Assembly (NCBI RefSeq): GCF_900167945.1
Contig: NZ_FUZA01000007.1
Coordinates: forward strand, 124,001 to 188,000
Direction: 5' to 3'
Source: Dyadobacter psychrophilus
Lineage (GTDB): Bacteria; Bacteroidota; Bacteroidia; Cytophagales; Spirosomataceae
Length of the DNA stretch: 64,000 nt
Of this stretch, positions 1-8,364 are shown one piece after another. Each line of letters begins with the position of its first letter. Position 1 is the stretch's first letter. The notes below the pieces were generated by a model. It was given only the letters and a program-made list of their open reading frames with translations, was not told the origin of the DNA and ran no database searches. The position numbers and the translations under genes were made by a program.

Positions 1-769
1 AAATCCCGAAAAGTGGCTTGCTTGTTTTGATCATCTGGTTTACATTCTCAACTGCATAAAGCATTGCTGCCGGATCGCCAGGGCCATTGGATATAAAGAA
101 GCCATCAGGTTGCCAAGCCATTACTTCTTCAAAAGGTGTTTTTGCAGGAAAAACCTTGCAATAGCACCCTCTTGACGTCAAATTTTTAAGAATGCTTTTC
201 TTTATGCCGTAATCCATTACAGCAATTCTCCACTGGCTTGCCGACTCGTCTCCCACGAAGTAAGAATTCTCCGTAGTTACTTCGGAAGACAATTCAAGGC
301 CGTCCATGGAAGGGATCTTTTTCAATTCCGCCATCAACTCCTTTTCGTCCAGGATTTCGGAAGAGATGATTGCATTCATTACACCACGCTGTCTTACGTG
401 ACGCACGATATGTCTTGTATCCACATTGCTTACACCTACAATGTTGGCTCTTTCAAAATATTCCTGCAAGGAGAAATCCGCCGTGTATCTGGAATAGATA
501 GGCGAAAATGTGTTACATACCATCCCACGGATCTTCACAGAAGCGGACTCCTCTTCATCTTCAAGCTGCACGCCGTAATTGCCAATGTGTGAATTTGTAT
601 TAACAATGATTTGACCATAATAAGAAGGATCAGTGTAGATTTCCTGATACCCTGTCATGCCTGTGTTAAAACAAATTTCTCCGCCGGTGGTCCCGCTTAT
701 TCCCAAAGCGAGCCCTTTGTATGCCGTTCCATCTTCAAGTAATAACAGAGCTTCCTTTTTTTGACTCAT
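1..769 (-). CDS. carA: Carbamoyl-phosphate synthase small subunit (5' part)
   Basis: CarA is the glutaminase subunit that releases ammonia from glutamine for carbamoyl phosphate synthesis, feeding pyrimidines and arginine. The visible 256 codons read as the CarA N-terminal domain (start MSQKKEALLLLEDG, then GMTGYQEIYTDPSY, and VSNVDTRHIVRHVR) followed by the start of the class I glutamine amidotransferase domain (SNGPGDP). The window edge cuts the gene just after KPLFGI, directly before the position where the family carries its nucleophilic Cys, so catalytic competence cannot be judged. The ATG at 769 was chosen because the family N-terminus begins there. It lies downstream of the rplQ terminator and has a possible promoter of its own. 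Confidence 0.95.
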   Translation of the reverse strand, partial: MSQKKEALLLLEDGTAYKGLALGISGTTGGEICFNTGMTGYQEIYTDPSYYGQIIVNTNSHIGNYGVQLEDEEESASVKIRGMVCNTFSPIYSRYTADFSLQEYFERANIVGVSNVDTRHIVRHVRQRGVMNAIISSEILDEKELMAELKKIPSMDGLELSSEVTTENSYFVGDESASQWRIAVMDYGIKKSILKNLTSRGCYCKVFPAKTPFEEVMAWQPDGFFISNGPGDPAAMLYAVENVNQMIKTSKPLFGI

Positions 770-839
770 TTTATTGCTAAATCTATTGTTGCCTACTATT
801 AGTTTGAGCGAAATGCTCGGGTGTTTTTAAACTGCGGTG

Positions 840-847
840 CAAAATTA
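840..847 (-). promoter_or_regulatory. Candidate -7 promoter element of carA
   Basis: Read on the minus strand, TAATTTTG followed by C matches the Bacteroidota -7 consensus TAnnTTTG. It would give a leader of roughly 60-65 nt before the carA ATG. No clear TTG lies 17-23 nt upstream, where the rplQ terminator sits instead, so support is partial. Confidence 0.4.
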
Positions 848-862
848 TAAAATTTTACCCAT

Positions 863-895
863 AAAAAAGGGTTAAACGAAACGTTCAACCCTTTT
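863..895 (-). terminator. Rho-independent terminator after rplQ
   Basis: On the minus strand, AAAGGGTTGAACG, a short TTT loop and CGTTTAACCCTTT form a long stem with one mismatch or wobble, ending in a run of T. It lies about 28 bp past the rplQ stop and closes the ribosomal protein/rpoA transcript before carA. Confidence 0.85.
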
Positions 896-922
896 CCATA
901 TATTCTTAATGATTATCCAAGA

Positions 923-1501
923 TTATTCCTTTTCAGTCGTAGATTCTGGTGAGTCATTATTTTCAGCAGCTTCGTCATTGGCTGCAGGTGCTTCGTCAGC
1001 AACTGGTTCCGCCTCAGCAACTACCGGATGATCTTCTTTTTTAACAGGCGCAGCAGATGCTTCTGTTCCTTCTTTCTTCGCTCCACCTCTTCTGCTACGT
1101 CTTGTTTTTGCAGGTTTGTCAGCATTTGCAAGAAGCAATGCGTCGTTGAAATCTACAAGTTCAATCAGTGCAGTTTCAGCAGCATCACCAAGTCTGTTTC
1201 CAAGTTTGATGATCCGAGTGTAACCACCTGGGCGAGATGCAATTTTGTCCGAAACAACTCCAAAAAGCTCTTTTGTTGATTCCTTATCATTCAGATAAGA
1301 AAAAACAACCCTTCTATTGTGGGTAGAATCTTCTTTGGCGCGCGTTAGCAAAGGTTCAACATATTTACGCAGTTCCTTAGCCTTAGCAAGTGTTGTTTCA
1401 ATTCTCTTGTGGATAATCAAAGAAGAAGCCATGTTTGATAGCATCGCCTTGCGGTGAGATGCTGTTCTTCCTAAGTGATTATCTTTCTTACCGTGTCTCA
1501 T
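923..1501 (-). CDS. rplQ: 50S ribosomal protein L17
   Basis: L17 is a large-subunit protein near the peptide exit tunnel. The N-terminal part (MRHGKKDNHLGRTASHRKAM) is the family signature, and the core ends at about residue 120. Residues from about 130 to 192 form an extra Ala/Glu/Pro-rich acidic tail that bacterial L17 proteins of about 120-130 aa lack; such tails are seen in Bacteroidota L17. It is the last gene of the rpoA segment, as in most bacteria, and is followed by a strong terminator. Confidence 0.97.
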   Translation of the reverse strand: MRHGKKDNHLGRTASHRKAMLSNMASSLIIHKRIETTLAKAKELRKYVEPLLTRAKEDSTHNRRVVFSYLNDKESTKELFGVVSDKIASRPGGYTRIIKLGNRLGDAAETALIELVDFNDALLLANADKPAKTRRSRRGGAKKEGTEASAAPVKKEDHPVVAEAEPVADEAPAANDEAAENNDSPESTTEKE

Positions 1502-1573
1502 TGTTTTGTTGTTTAGTTGCTTCGAGCGGCGGCTAGCGCGCTACAGAATACATACTTATTATGGAATTATTTA

Positions 1574-2563
1574 TCAATCTTCGTCCAAACGATATTTGGC
1601 AACGTCCATTCCAAATGTGAGTTGTTTGTCAGCTACAAGCTGTTCCAACTCAGTAAGAGATTTTTTACCAAAATTGCGGAATTTCATCATGTCTGAAATT
1701 TCCAGTCTTACTAAATCACCAAGTGATTTAACGTCAGCTGATTTCAAACAGTTATAGGCACGTACGGAAAGATCCAGCTCAGACAATGAAGTCTTAAGCA
1801 GTTTTCTCATACGCAACATTTCTTCATCCACCTGATTGTCTTCTTCTGCTTTCTGCTTTTCAAACGTCATTGTTTGATCAGAGAACAACATGAAGTGTTG
1901 AATCAAAATGTTTGCAGCTCCTTTCAATGCATCTTCCGGATGGATTGAACCATCAGTTTGAATGTCGATCAAAAGACGCTCGTAATCTGTACGTTGTTCT
2001 ACACGTGTGTTTTCAACACTGTATTTAACGTTTTTAATTGGCGTATAAATAGAATCCACTGCGATATATCCAAATGGCAATTCATTTGCACGTGGCTCAT
2101 CAGCAGGAACGTATCCTCTTCCTTTGTCCAAAAGAAGTTCCATTTCGAACTCTTTCTGGTCATCAATATGGCAAATAACCTGATCTGGGTTTAAAACTTC
2201 AAATGCATTGGTAAACTTGCCAATGTCTCCGGCAGTAATAACGGATACATTTTTAAGGTTGACAACGATTCTGCTTTCATTCAGATCAGAAACTTTTTTA
2301 AAACGAACCATTTTAAGGTTCAGGATGATTTCTGTTACATCCTCAACTATACCTTCGATAGAAGAAAATTCATGAAGCACACCAGGGAACTTCACGCTCG
2401 TAATGGCATAGCCTTCCAAAGATGAAAGAAGTATTCTACGTAATGCATTACCAATGGTTACGCCGTATCCTTTCTCTAAAGGCTTAAACTCAAACAACCC
2501 GTGAAAGTCGTCTGCTTTTTCCATGACGACCTTATCAGGCATTTGGAAAGCTAATATTGACAT
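1574..2563 (-). CDS. rpoA: DNA-directed RNA polymerase subunit alpha
   Basis: Alpha dimerises to nucleate RNA polymerase assembly, and its C-terminal domain contacts upstream promoter DNA and activators. The 329 aa length is normal. The N-terminal domain shows the assembly motif around EPLEKGYGVTIGNALRR (here KPLEKGYG) and LLSSLEGYAI. The C-terminal domain, from about residue 250, has the helix-hairpin-helix sequence SVRAYNCLKSADVKSLGDL and FGKKSLTELE. It sits between rpsD and rplQ, the usual alpha-operon order. A hairpin lies in the gap upstream, after rpsD. Confidence 0.98.
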   Translation of the reverse strand: MSILAFQMPDKVVMEKADDFHGLFEFKPLEKGYGVTIGNALRRILLSSLEGYAITSVKFPGVLHEFSSIEGIVEDVTEIILNLKMVRFKKVSDLNESRIVVNLKNVSVITAGDIGKFTNAFEVLNPDQVICHIDDQKEFEMELLLDKGRGYVPADEPRANELPFGYIAVDSIYTPIKNVKYSVENTRVEQRTDYERLLIDIQTDGSIHPEDALKGAANILIQHFMLFSDQTMTFEKQKAEEDNQVDEEMLRMRKLLKTSLSELDLSVRAYNCLKSADVKSLGDLVRLEISDMMKFRNFGKKSLTELEQLVADKQLTFGMDVAKYRLDED

Positions 2564-2645
2564 AGTCCTTGCTCCTTTTATAGTAGTAAATGATAGTTGA
2601 TCACGCTACCGTTACCTTTGCGATCGCAAAATTGCCGTTTCCGGC

Positions 2646-2675
2646 TAAAAGCACGCCTGGTAAACTAGGCGTGCT
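2646..2675 (-). terminator. Hairpin between rpsD and rpoA
   Basis: On the minus strand AGCACGCCT pairs with AGGCGTGCT (9 bp, 8 nt loop) and is followed by TTTTAG. It lies 13 bp past the rpsD stop. It could be a weak terminator or attenuator that lowers rpoA-rplQ expression relative to rpsD, or an RNA processing site. The T-tract is short, so complete termination is doubtful. Confidence 0.6.
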
Positions 2676-2687
2676 GTAATATGAAGA

Positions 2688-3293
2688 TTATTTAGAATAC
2701 AACTCAACGATAAGTTGTTCGTTGATGTTTTCAGGAATCTGCTCGCGTTCCGGGAAGGTTACGAATTTACCTGTCAATTGCTGACCATCCCACTCCAACC
2801 AGTTGAACCCTTTTGAGCTGTGACCAGCAAGGCTTTCTGAAACTGATTCAAGAGATTTAGATTTCTCACGAACTGTAACGATTTGTCCAGGACGTAGGGA
2901 ATAAGAAGGGATGTTTACAATTTCACCATCAACAAGTATATGCTTGTGGGAAACGAGCTGACGTGCAGCGCGTCTTGTTGGAGCAATGCCCAAGCGGTAA
3001 ACTGTGTTATCAAGACGAGCTTCGCAGTATTTCAATAGGTTTTCACCAGTAATACCCTCTTTAACCGAAGCCTTTTCGAATAGATTACGGAATTGTCTTT
3101 CAAGAATACCGTAGATGAATTTCACCTTCTGCTTTTCCATCAATTGCAAAGCATACTCAGATTTTTTCGAGCGGCGACCCTTTCCATGAACTCCTGGAGG
3201 GTAATTTTTCTTTGCAAGCGCCTTGCTTGGACCCATGATGGGTTCTCCGTAACGTCTTGCAATCTTTGATTTGGGACCTGTATAACGTGCCAT
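2688..3293 (-). CDS. rpsD: 30S ribosomal protein S4
   Basis: S4 is a primary 16S rRNA binder that starts assembly of the small-subunit body. The start MARYTGPKSKIARR and the S4 RNA-binding domain at about residues 92-155 (LDNTVYRLGIAPTRRAARQLVSHKHILVDGE) are clear. There are no zinc-binding cysteines in the N-terminal domain, so this is the zinc-free form. The 201 aa length is standard. It lies in the alpha operon between rpsK and rpoA. In other bacteria S4 represses this operon; no such structure is demonstrated here. Confidence 0.98.
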   Translation of the reverse strand: MARYTGPKSKIARRYGEPIMGPSKALAKKNYPPGVHGKGRRSKKSEYALQLMEKQKVKFIYGILERQFRNLFEKASVKEGITGENLLKYCEARLDNTVYRLGIAPTRRAARQLVSHKHILVDGEIVNIPSYSLRPGQIVTVREKSKSLESVSESLAGHSSKGFNWLEWDGQQLTGKFVTFPEREQIPENINEQLIVELYSK

Positions 3294-3378
3294 TAAAAAC
3301 TTTTTGTTTTACTTAAATTTATTGAAAACCATTCTGTAACCCCAGTGTCCAAATTACGAATGGGCATTTATTGAAATA

Positions 3379-3774
3379 CTATACTCTCCGACGTTTTGGA
3401 GGACGGCAACCATTGTGTGGAAGCGGAGTAATATCTCTGATTGTAGTAACCTCGATTCCAGCATTCTGGATGGTACGAATCGCAGATTCGCGACCTGATC
3501 CTGGTCCTTTTACAAAAACCTCAGCTTTACGCATTCCCAAGTCGAAAGCGACCTGAGCGCAGCTTTGAGCTGCTGTTTGTGCAGCGTAAGGAGTGTTTTT
3601 CTTTGAACCGCGGAAACCCATTTTACCAGCAGATCCCCAGGATATCACTTGGCCATTGTTATTGGTAATAGAGATAATAATGTTGTTGAATGAAGCCTTA
3701 ATGTGTACTTGACCCACCGACTCCACTACTACAACTCTCTTCTTTGCTTTATCTTTTCTTTTATTTTGTGCCAT
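3379..3774 (-). CDS. rpsK: 30S ribosomal protein S11
   Basis: S11 sits on the platform of the 30S subunit next to the mRNA exit. The 131 aa product has the family core (KASFNNIIISITNNNGQVISW, PYAAQTAAQ) and the terminal DITPLPHNGCRPPKRRRV signature. It lies 41 bp downstream of rpsM in the alpha operon. Confidence 0.98.
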   Translation of the reverse strand: MAQNKRKDKAKKRVVVVESVGQVHIKASFNNIIISITNNNGQVISWGSAGKMGFRGSKKNTPYAAQTAAQSCAQVAFDLGMRKAEVFVKGPGSGRESAIRTIQNAGIEVTTIRDITPLPHNGCRPPKRRRV

Positions 3775-3815
3775 TGCTTATGGATAGAAATGTGGTTTTA
3801 CCCACCGCTCACTGA

Positions 3816-4193
3816 TTATTTAGTAGCCTTTTTCTTGTTCGCGATTGTTTTGCGTTTACCCTTACGAGTACGAGAGTTGTTCTTTGTCCTTTGTCCGCGC
3901 AATGGTAAACCTTTACGGTGACGAAGACCTCTGTAACAAGCGATATCCATTAAGCGCTTAATGCTCAGTTGAACTTCTGACTTAAGTGCACCTTCTACTT
4001 TATATTCACCTGCTATAACCGCACGAACTGCACCAGACTCTTCATCATTCCAGTCGATCACCTTTTTATTGATGTCAACTCCTGCTTTCTCCAGAATTTT
4101 TTTCGCTGAACTGCGTCCAATTCCGAAGATATAAGTTAGTGAAATTTCGCCCCTTTTACGGTCGGGAATATCAACTCCTGAAATACGTGCCAT
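3816..4193 (-). CDS. rpsM: 30S ribosomal protein S13
   Basis: S13 forms intersubunit bridges and contacts the P-site tRNA through its basic tail. The 125 aa protein begins MARISGVDIPDRKRGEISLTYI, has the helix-two-turn-helix segment and the signature RGLRHRKGLPLRGQRTKNNSRT, and ends in a Lys/Arg-rich tail. It is the first gene of the alpha segment after rpmJ. Confidence 0.98.
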   Translation of the reverse strand: MARISGVDIPDRKRGEISLTYIFGIGRSSAKKILEKAGVDINKKVIDWNDEESGAVRAVIAGEYKVEGALKSEVQLSIKRLMDIACYRGLRHRKGLPLRGQRTKNNSRTRKGKRKTIANKKKATK

Positions 4194-4198
4194 AATGA

Positions 4199-4315
4199 TT
4201 AACCTTGTCTTTGTTTATACCGTGGGTTCTTCTTGTTAATAACATACACTTTACCCTTTCGGCGTATAACCTTGCAGTCTTCACTGCGTTTCTTTACTGA
4301 TGCTTTGACTTTCAT
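4199..4315 (-). CDS. rpmJ: 50S ribosomal protein L36, zinc-free form
   Basis: This 38-codon gene encodes a protein starting MKVKASVKKRSEDCKV and ending NPRYKQRQG, which is diagnostic of L36. The usual zinc ribbon uses Cys11, Cys14, Cys27 and His near 33; here the positions are Ser11, Cys14, Asn27 and Tyr33, so zinc binding is lost. Bacteroidota commonly encode such C-minus L36 forms. The gene lies between infA and rpsM, its normal place. The start is the ATG at 4315. Confidence 0.95.
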   Translation of the reverse strand: MKVKASVKKRSEDCKVIRRKGKVYVINKKNPRYKQRQG

Positions 4316-4356
4316 CTCGAATGTTACTTGTTGTTAATACTGAGGTGGTCTTCTCC

Positions 4357-4575
4357 TTATTTGTACCGGTAGGTAATTCTTGCTTTTGATAAGTCGTAAG
4401 GAGACATTTCCAACTTAACACGGTCGCCCGGTAAAATTTTTATATAATGCATTCTCATCTTTCCCGAAATGTGAGCGATTACTTCATGCTTATTCTCTAA
4501 AACCACACGAAACATTGCATTGGAAAGGGCTTCTAAAATAACTCCGTCTTGTTCGATTGATGCTTGTTTTGCCAT
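4357..4575 (-). CDS. infA: Translation initiation factor IF-1
   Basis: IF-1 is a small OB-fold protein that occupies the ribosomal A site during initiation. The 72 aa sequence begins MAKQASIEQDGVILEALSNA and contains FRVVLENKHEVIAHISGKMR and the closing RITYRYK, matching the family over its whole length. It lies 12 bp downstream of map and upstream of rpmJ. Confidence 0.98.
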   Translation of the reverse strand: MAKQASIEQDGVILEALSNAMFRVVLENKHEVIAHISGKMRMHYIKILPGDRVKLEMSPYDLSKARITYRYK

Positions 4576-4587
4576 TCGTAGCGTTAA

Positions 4588-5388
4588 TTACATTACTTCA
4601 ACCATAAGGCTGGTGTTGGCCGTCACTTTTTCTATATAATCGAATGTTGTCAGAATTTCGGCTTTGCCTTTACGAACAACAACCGTATGCTCAAAATGAG
4701 CTGAATATTTTCTGTCAGTTGTTCTGATTGTCCAACCGTCACGCTCCTGCATAACCGTTTTCACACCAAGATTGATCATTGGCTCAATTGCCAGAACCAT
4801 TCCTTCCCTCAATTTGATACCCTTTCCGCGCTTTCCATAATTAGGAACCTCTGGGCTTTCATGGAGATCCTTTCCAACTCCATGTCCTACTAATTCCCGC
4901 ACAACAGTATATCCTCTTTCCTCAACGTAATTCTGTACTGCAAATCCAATATCGCCAATTCTAAGTCCATCAACCGCTTGCTCAATCCCTTTGTATAAAG
5001 ATTTCTTTGTAGCTGTTAAAAGATTCATAACCTCTGACTTCACTTCCCCTACCGGGTAAGTGTAAGCACTATCGCTGTGAAATCCATTTAATTTAACCCC
5101 ACAATCAATTGAGACAATATCTCCTTCCTTTAATACATAGCTTCCTGGAATACCGTGAACTACAACTTCATTAACGGAAATGCAAAGTGATGCAGGAAAC
5201 TTATTGAATCCCTTAAACGATGGGATACCCCCATTATCTCTAATATATTCTTCTGCTACAGAATCAAGCTTGTTAGTTGTTACACCTGGTTTAACCCATA
5301 ACGCAACTTCAGCATGCGCTTTACCTAAAACTTGGGCGCTTTCTCTGATTAAACTAATTTCTTCCTCTGTCTTTAAATAAATCATCAC
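4588..5388 (-). CDS. map: Methionine aminopeptidase, type I
   Basis: This enzyme removes the initiator Met from nascent proteins. The 266 aa single-domain pita-bread enzyme carries the five metal ligands in the expected places: Asp in VSIDCGVKLNGFHSDSAYT (two Asp), His in VGHGVGKDLHE, Glu in AIEPMINLG and Glu in the C-terminal HFEHTVVV. There is no N-terminal SH3 extension. The stop is 12 bp before infA and the start is 5 bp after the secY stop, so it is cotranscribed with secY. No adk gene lies between secY and map, unlike in many bacteria. Confidence 0.97.
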   Translation of the reverse strand: MMIYLKTEEEISLIRESAQVLGKAHAEVALWVKPGVTTNKLDSVAEEYIRDNGGIPSFKGFNKFPASLCISVNEVVVHGIPGSYVLKEGDIVSIDCGVKLNGFHSDSAYTYPVGEVKSEVMNLLTATKKSLYKGIEQAVDGLRIGDIGFAVQNYVEERGYTVVRELVGHGVGKDLHESPEVPNYGKRGKGIKLREGMVLAIEPMINLGVKTVMQERDGWTIRTTDRKYSAHFEHTVVVRKGKAEILTTFDYIEKVTANTSLMVEVM

Positions 5389-5393
5389 AAATC

Positions 5394-6707
5394 TTAGATG
5401 GCGACGCTCTCGGTCCTACCTTTTACACGACCAGATTTCATCAATCCTTCATATCTCCGCATTAACAGGTAGCTTTCTATTTGCTGCAACGTATCCAAAA
5501 CAACGCCAACCATAATAAGCAATGAAGTTCCTCCGAAGAAGTGAGCAAAATCAGTAGACACACCTAGTAAACTCGCAAAAGCAGGCAAGGTAGCAACAAC
5601 TGCAAGCATCAGCGATCCTGGGAATGTAATTCTGTCAAGTATAGAACTGATATATTCTGAGGTCTGCTGCCCAGGCTTAACACCAGGAATGAAACCACCT
5701 CCTCTTTTCATATCATCAGCAATTTGCTGCGGATTAACCGAAATTGCGGTGTAAAAGAAAGTAAACACAATAATTAAAACCGCAAACAACAAGTTGTATT
5801 GCCAAGTCGTATAGTTAGCGAAGATCGTTGCTACGTTACTAGCAAAGTCACTTTTTTCAGCGAAATAAGATGCTCCCAATGATGGAATAAACATTAGTGC
5901 TTGCGCAAAAATAATTGGCATTACACCAGCAGCATTAAGTTTTAACGGTAAATATTGACGTTGTCCACCCATCACACGGTTACCAACAACTTGCTTTGCA
6001 TATTGAATCGGTATCCTACGTACTGCCTGTGTCAACATTACAGCACCCATTATCACAAAATAAAGCGCGACAATTTCTAGTACAGTCAACAATATCTGAC
6101 CGCTACCACGCGATACGAACTCTTTATAAATTGCCCCCGGAAATCTGGAAACAATACCGATCATAATCAACATTGATATTCCATTGCCTATTCCCTTATC
6201 AGTAATTCTTTCTCCTAGCCACATACAGAACATTGTTCCTGCCGTTAGGACGAAAACAGAAGATATGGAGAAAAGGCTTCTTGATACCAATAAAGCCTCA
6301 TCAGGAACTGTTGTATTTAAATAAGCTGTGCCTTGTACCAAGGTAACCACAATCGTCAAGACCCTGGTTATCTGATTGAGCTTCTTACGACCAGACTCCC
6401 CCTCTTTTTGCATCTTTTGAAAATAAGGCAAAGCCATTGTCAAAAGTTGTATCGCAATCGAAGCAGAAATATAGGGCATGATACCCAACGCAAAAATCGA
6501 TGCCTTGCTGAATGCCCCTCCTAAGAAGGTGTCCAGAAGGCCCAATAATCCCTGAGTGGAAACATTCATTTGATCCGGCTCAACGCCGGGCAAAGCCACG
6601 TAAGACCCCAAACGGAAAATCGTTATAAACAAAAGAGTGTTGAGAATTCTTGTTCTCAACTCTTCAATTGCAAATATGTGTTTTATAGTCTCTAAAAATC
6701 GTTTCAT
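5394..6707 (-). CDS. secY: Preprotein translocase subunit SecY
   Basis: SecY is the protein-conducting channel of the inner membrane. At 437 aa it has the ten transmembrane segments expected. Family motifs visible are LGIMPYISASIAIQLL after TM2 (plug region), GIGNGISMLIMIGI, the cytoplasmic loop with RRIPIQYAK, and the C-terminal loop GGGFIPGVKPGQQTSEYI. It lies downstream of rplO in the spc segment, where synthesis couples to the ribosomal proteins. Confidence 0.98.
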   Translation of the reverse strand: MKRFLETIKHIFAIEELRTRILNTLLFITIFRLGSYVALPGVEPDQMNVSTQGLLGLLDTFLGGAFSKASIFALGIMPYISASIAIQLLTMALPYFQKMQKEGESGRKKLNQITRVLTIVVTLVQGTAYLNTTVPDEALLVSRSLFSISSVFVLTAGTMFCMWLGERITDKGIGNGISMLIMIGIVSRFPGAIYKEFVSRGSGQILLTVLEIVALYFVIMGAVMLTQAVRRIPIQYAKQVVGNRVMGGQRQYLPLKLNAAGVMPIIFAQALMFIPSLGASYFAEKSDFASNVATIFANYTTWQYNLLFAVLIIVFTFFYTAISVNPQQIADDMKRGGGFIPGVKPGQQTSEYISSILDRITFPGSLMLAVVATLPAFASLLGVSTDFAHFFGGTSLLIMVGVVLDTLQQIESYLLMRRYEGLMKSGRVKGRTESVAI

Positions 6708-6765
6708 GTCGTGGGCTTACATAAGCTAGTTATTAAACAAATTAATGTTTAACCAAAAAGCAAAA

Positions 6766-7212
6766 TTATAATTTAACCGCTTTACCTCCTGCCTTTTCAA
6801 TGGCTTCAATAGCAGACGCTGAAAACCCGTTAGCCTGAACTTCAACAGCAGATGAAATCTCGCCTCTGTTCAATATCTTAACAAGATCCTTTTTTGCACA
6901 TAAACCATTCTCACGGATCAAATCCAAAGTAATTACTGATGCGCTGGTCTTTTCAGCCAATGCCTGGATTGCATCCAGATTAAGCGCTTTGTACTCTACT
7001 CGGTTGATATTGTTAAACCCAAATTTAGGCAAACGTCTTTGAAGTGGCATCTGTCCACCCTCAAAACCCACCTTGCGGCTATAACCAGAACGAGATTGAG
7101 CCCCTTTATGTCCACGTGCAGCTGTTCCTCCTTTACCAGAGCCCTGACCACGTCCAACTCTCTTTCCTGTCTTAACAGATCCAACAGCCGGTTTTAATGA
7201 ACTAAGATTCAT
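6766..7212 (-). CDS. rplO: 50S ribosomal protein L15
   Basis: L15 is a late-assembly large-subunit protein. The 148 aa sequence starts MNLSSLKPAVGSVK and has the Gly/Arg-rich N-terminal extension (GKRVGRGQGSGKGGTAARGHKG) followed by GFEGGQMPLQRRLPK. It lies between rpmD and secY. On the minus strand a TAATTTTGC sequence overlaps its stop and could be a minor promoter for secY, but it has no -33 partner. Confidence 0.98.
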   Translation of the reverse strand: MNLSSLKPAVGSVKTGKRVGRGQGSGKGGTAARGHKGAQSRSGYSRKVGFEGGQMPLQRRLPKFGFNNINRVEYKALNLDAIQALAEKTSASVITLDLIRENGLCAKKDLVKILNRGEISSAVEVQANGFSASAIEAIEKAGGKAVKL

Positions 7213-7225
7213 ACTTTAATATATG

Positions 7226-7405
7226 TTAAATTTCTTCTACTTTAACCAAGTGGCTTACCTTGCGGATCATACCAGCAATGGCTTCGCTATTTTCTTTTTC
7301 AACCGTTCTGTTTAACTTACCAAGTCCTAACGCCTTAATAGTAAGCTTCTGTCTCTCCGGACGATCGATTGTGCTCTTAACTTGTGTAATACGTACTTTT
7401 GACAT
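7226..7405 (-). CDS. rpmD: 50S ribosomal protein L30
   Basis: The 59 aa product starts MSKVRITQVKSTIDRPERQK and matches L30 along its full length (LGKLNRTVEKENSEAIAGMI). The open frame continues upstream of the ATG at 7405, but that part overlaps rpsE and does not belong to the family, so the internal ATG was taken. It lies between rpsE and rplO, as usual. Confidence 0.96.
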   Translation of the reverse strand: MSKVRITQVKSTIDRPERQKLTIKALGLGKLNRTVEKENSEAIAGMIRKVSHLVKVEEI

Positions 7406-7436
7406 GATCACGCTCAGATAAAGGATAATCCTAAGA

Positions 7437-7952
7437 CTATCCGTTGAATACTTTGTCCAATTTAACACCACGCTGGAAAGCAACCTGATGAGGAGCTCTC
7501 ATTTTCAAAAGAGCGTCAATTGTAGCTTTGATTACGTTATGAGGATTCGACGACCCCTTTGATTTCGCAAGTACATCTTTAATTCCGGCACTTTCAAGTA
7601 CCGCGCGCATAGGTCCACCAGCAAGAACTCCTGTTCCGGGTGCAGCTGGTTTGATCAATACAAAACCACCGCTGAATTTACCTTCCATCTGGTGAGGAAC
7701 AGTATGCTTGAGCATTGGAATTTGAATTAGATTCTTTTTAGCATCATCGATGCCCTTAGCGATCGCATCCGTTACTTCGTTTGCTTTGCCAAGTCCATAT
7801 CCAACAACACCGTTTCCATCTCCCACAACAACGATAGCCGAAAAGCTAAAACGACGACCACCTTTTACTACTTTTGCTACCCGATTGATCGCCACTACGC
7901 GTTCTTTCAAGTCAGATTCGTTAACCTTTGAAGGTTTTGTATTTGTAGACAT
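7437..7952 (-). CDS. rpsE: 30S ribosomal protein S5
   Basis: S5 lines the mRNA entry and helps decoding fidelity. The 171 aa protein has the N-terminal double-stranded-RNA-binding-like domain (ERVVAINRVAKVVKGGRRFSF) and the C-terminal domain (AGGPMRAVLESAGIKDVLAKS, GSSNPHNVIKAT). It lies between rplR and rpmD. Confidence 0.98.
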   Translation of the reverse strand: MSTNTKPSKVNESDLKERVVAINRVAKVVKGGRRFSFSAIVVVGDGNGVVGYGLGKANEVTDAIAKGIDDAKKNLIQIPMLKHTVPHQMEGKFSGGFVLIKPAAPGTGVLAGGPMRAVLESAGIKDVLAKSKGSSNPHNVIKATIDALLKMRAPHQVAFQRGVKLDKVFNG

Positions 7953-7966
7953 AGTCTTTGTTATAC

Positions 7967-8320
7967 TTAGAATTTCAGGCCACCCTCACGAGCTCCTTCG
8001 GCCAATGCTTTTACTTTACCATGATACAAATATCCATTTCTGTCAAAAACTACAGTCTGAATACCTGCTTCTTGTGCCTTTTCGGCAATCTTTTTGCCAA
8101 CCTGGAGAGCCGTATCTACATTAGAGTTCTCTTTTCTTCCACCCAGGTCTACTGATGATGCGCTTGCAAGCGTAACACCATTTATATCATCTATAATTTG
8201 CGCATAAATGCTGGTGTTAGAGCGGAAGACCGATAATCTCGGACGCTCCGAACTACCTTTCACTTTCTTACGAATGTGATATTTAAGGCGTTGTCTTCTA
8301 TCTGCTTTTGCGGTAGCCAT
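7967..8320 (-). CDS. rplR: 50S ribosomal protein L18
   Basis: L18 binds 5S rRNA in the central protuberance. From the ATG at 8320 the protein is 117 aa (MATAKADRRQRLKYHIRKKV) with RPRLSVFRSNTSIYAQIIDD and the C-terminal FDRNGYLYHGKVKALAEGAREGGL. A TTG two codons upstream (8326) would add M-K, but the ATG fits the family start better. It lies between rplF and rpsE. Confidence 0.97.
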   Translation of the reverse strand: MATAKADRRQRLKYHIRKKVKGSSERPRLSVFRSNTSIYAQIIDDINGVTLASASSVDLGGRKENSNVDTALQVGKKIAEKAQEAGIQTVVFDRNGYLYHGKVKALAEGAREGGLKF

Positions 8321-8364
8321 TTTCAAACTTGTCTTACTTGTTTATAATCTAATTCGGTGAACTA

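Noticed and set aside
398..592. 64-residue plus-strand frame in carA
   Set aside because: It is antisense to carA, which matches CarA throughout.
1028..1279. Plus-strand frame antisense to rplQ
   Set aside because: It is a shadow of the L17 gene with no family likeness.
6761..6768. TAATTTTG promoter-like element at the rplO end
   Set aside because: It has no -33 partner and overlaps the rplO stop, so I did not list it as a promoter of secY.
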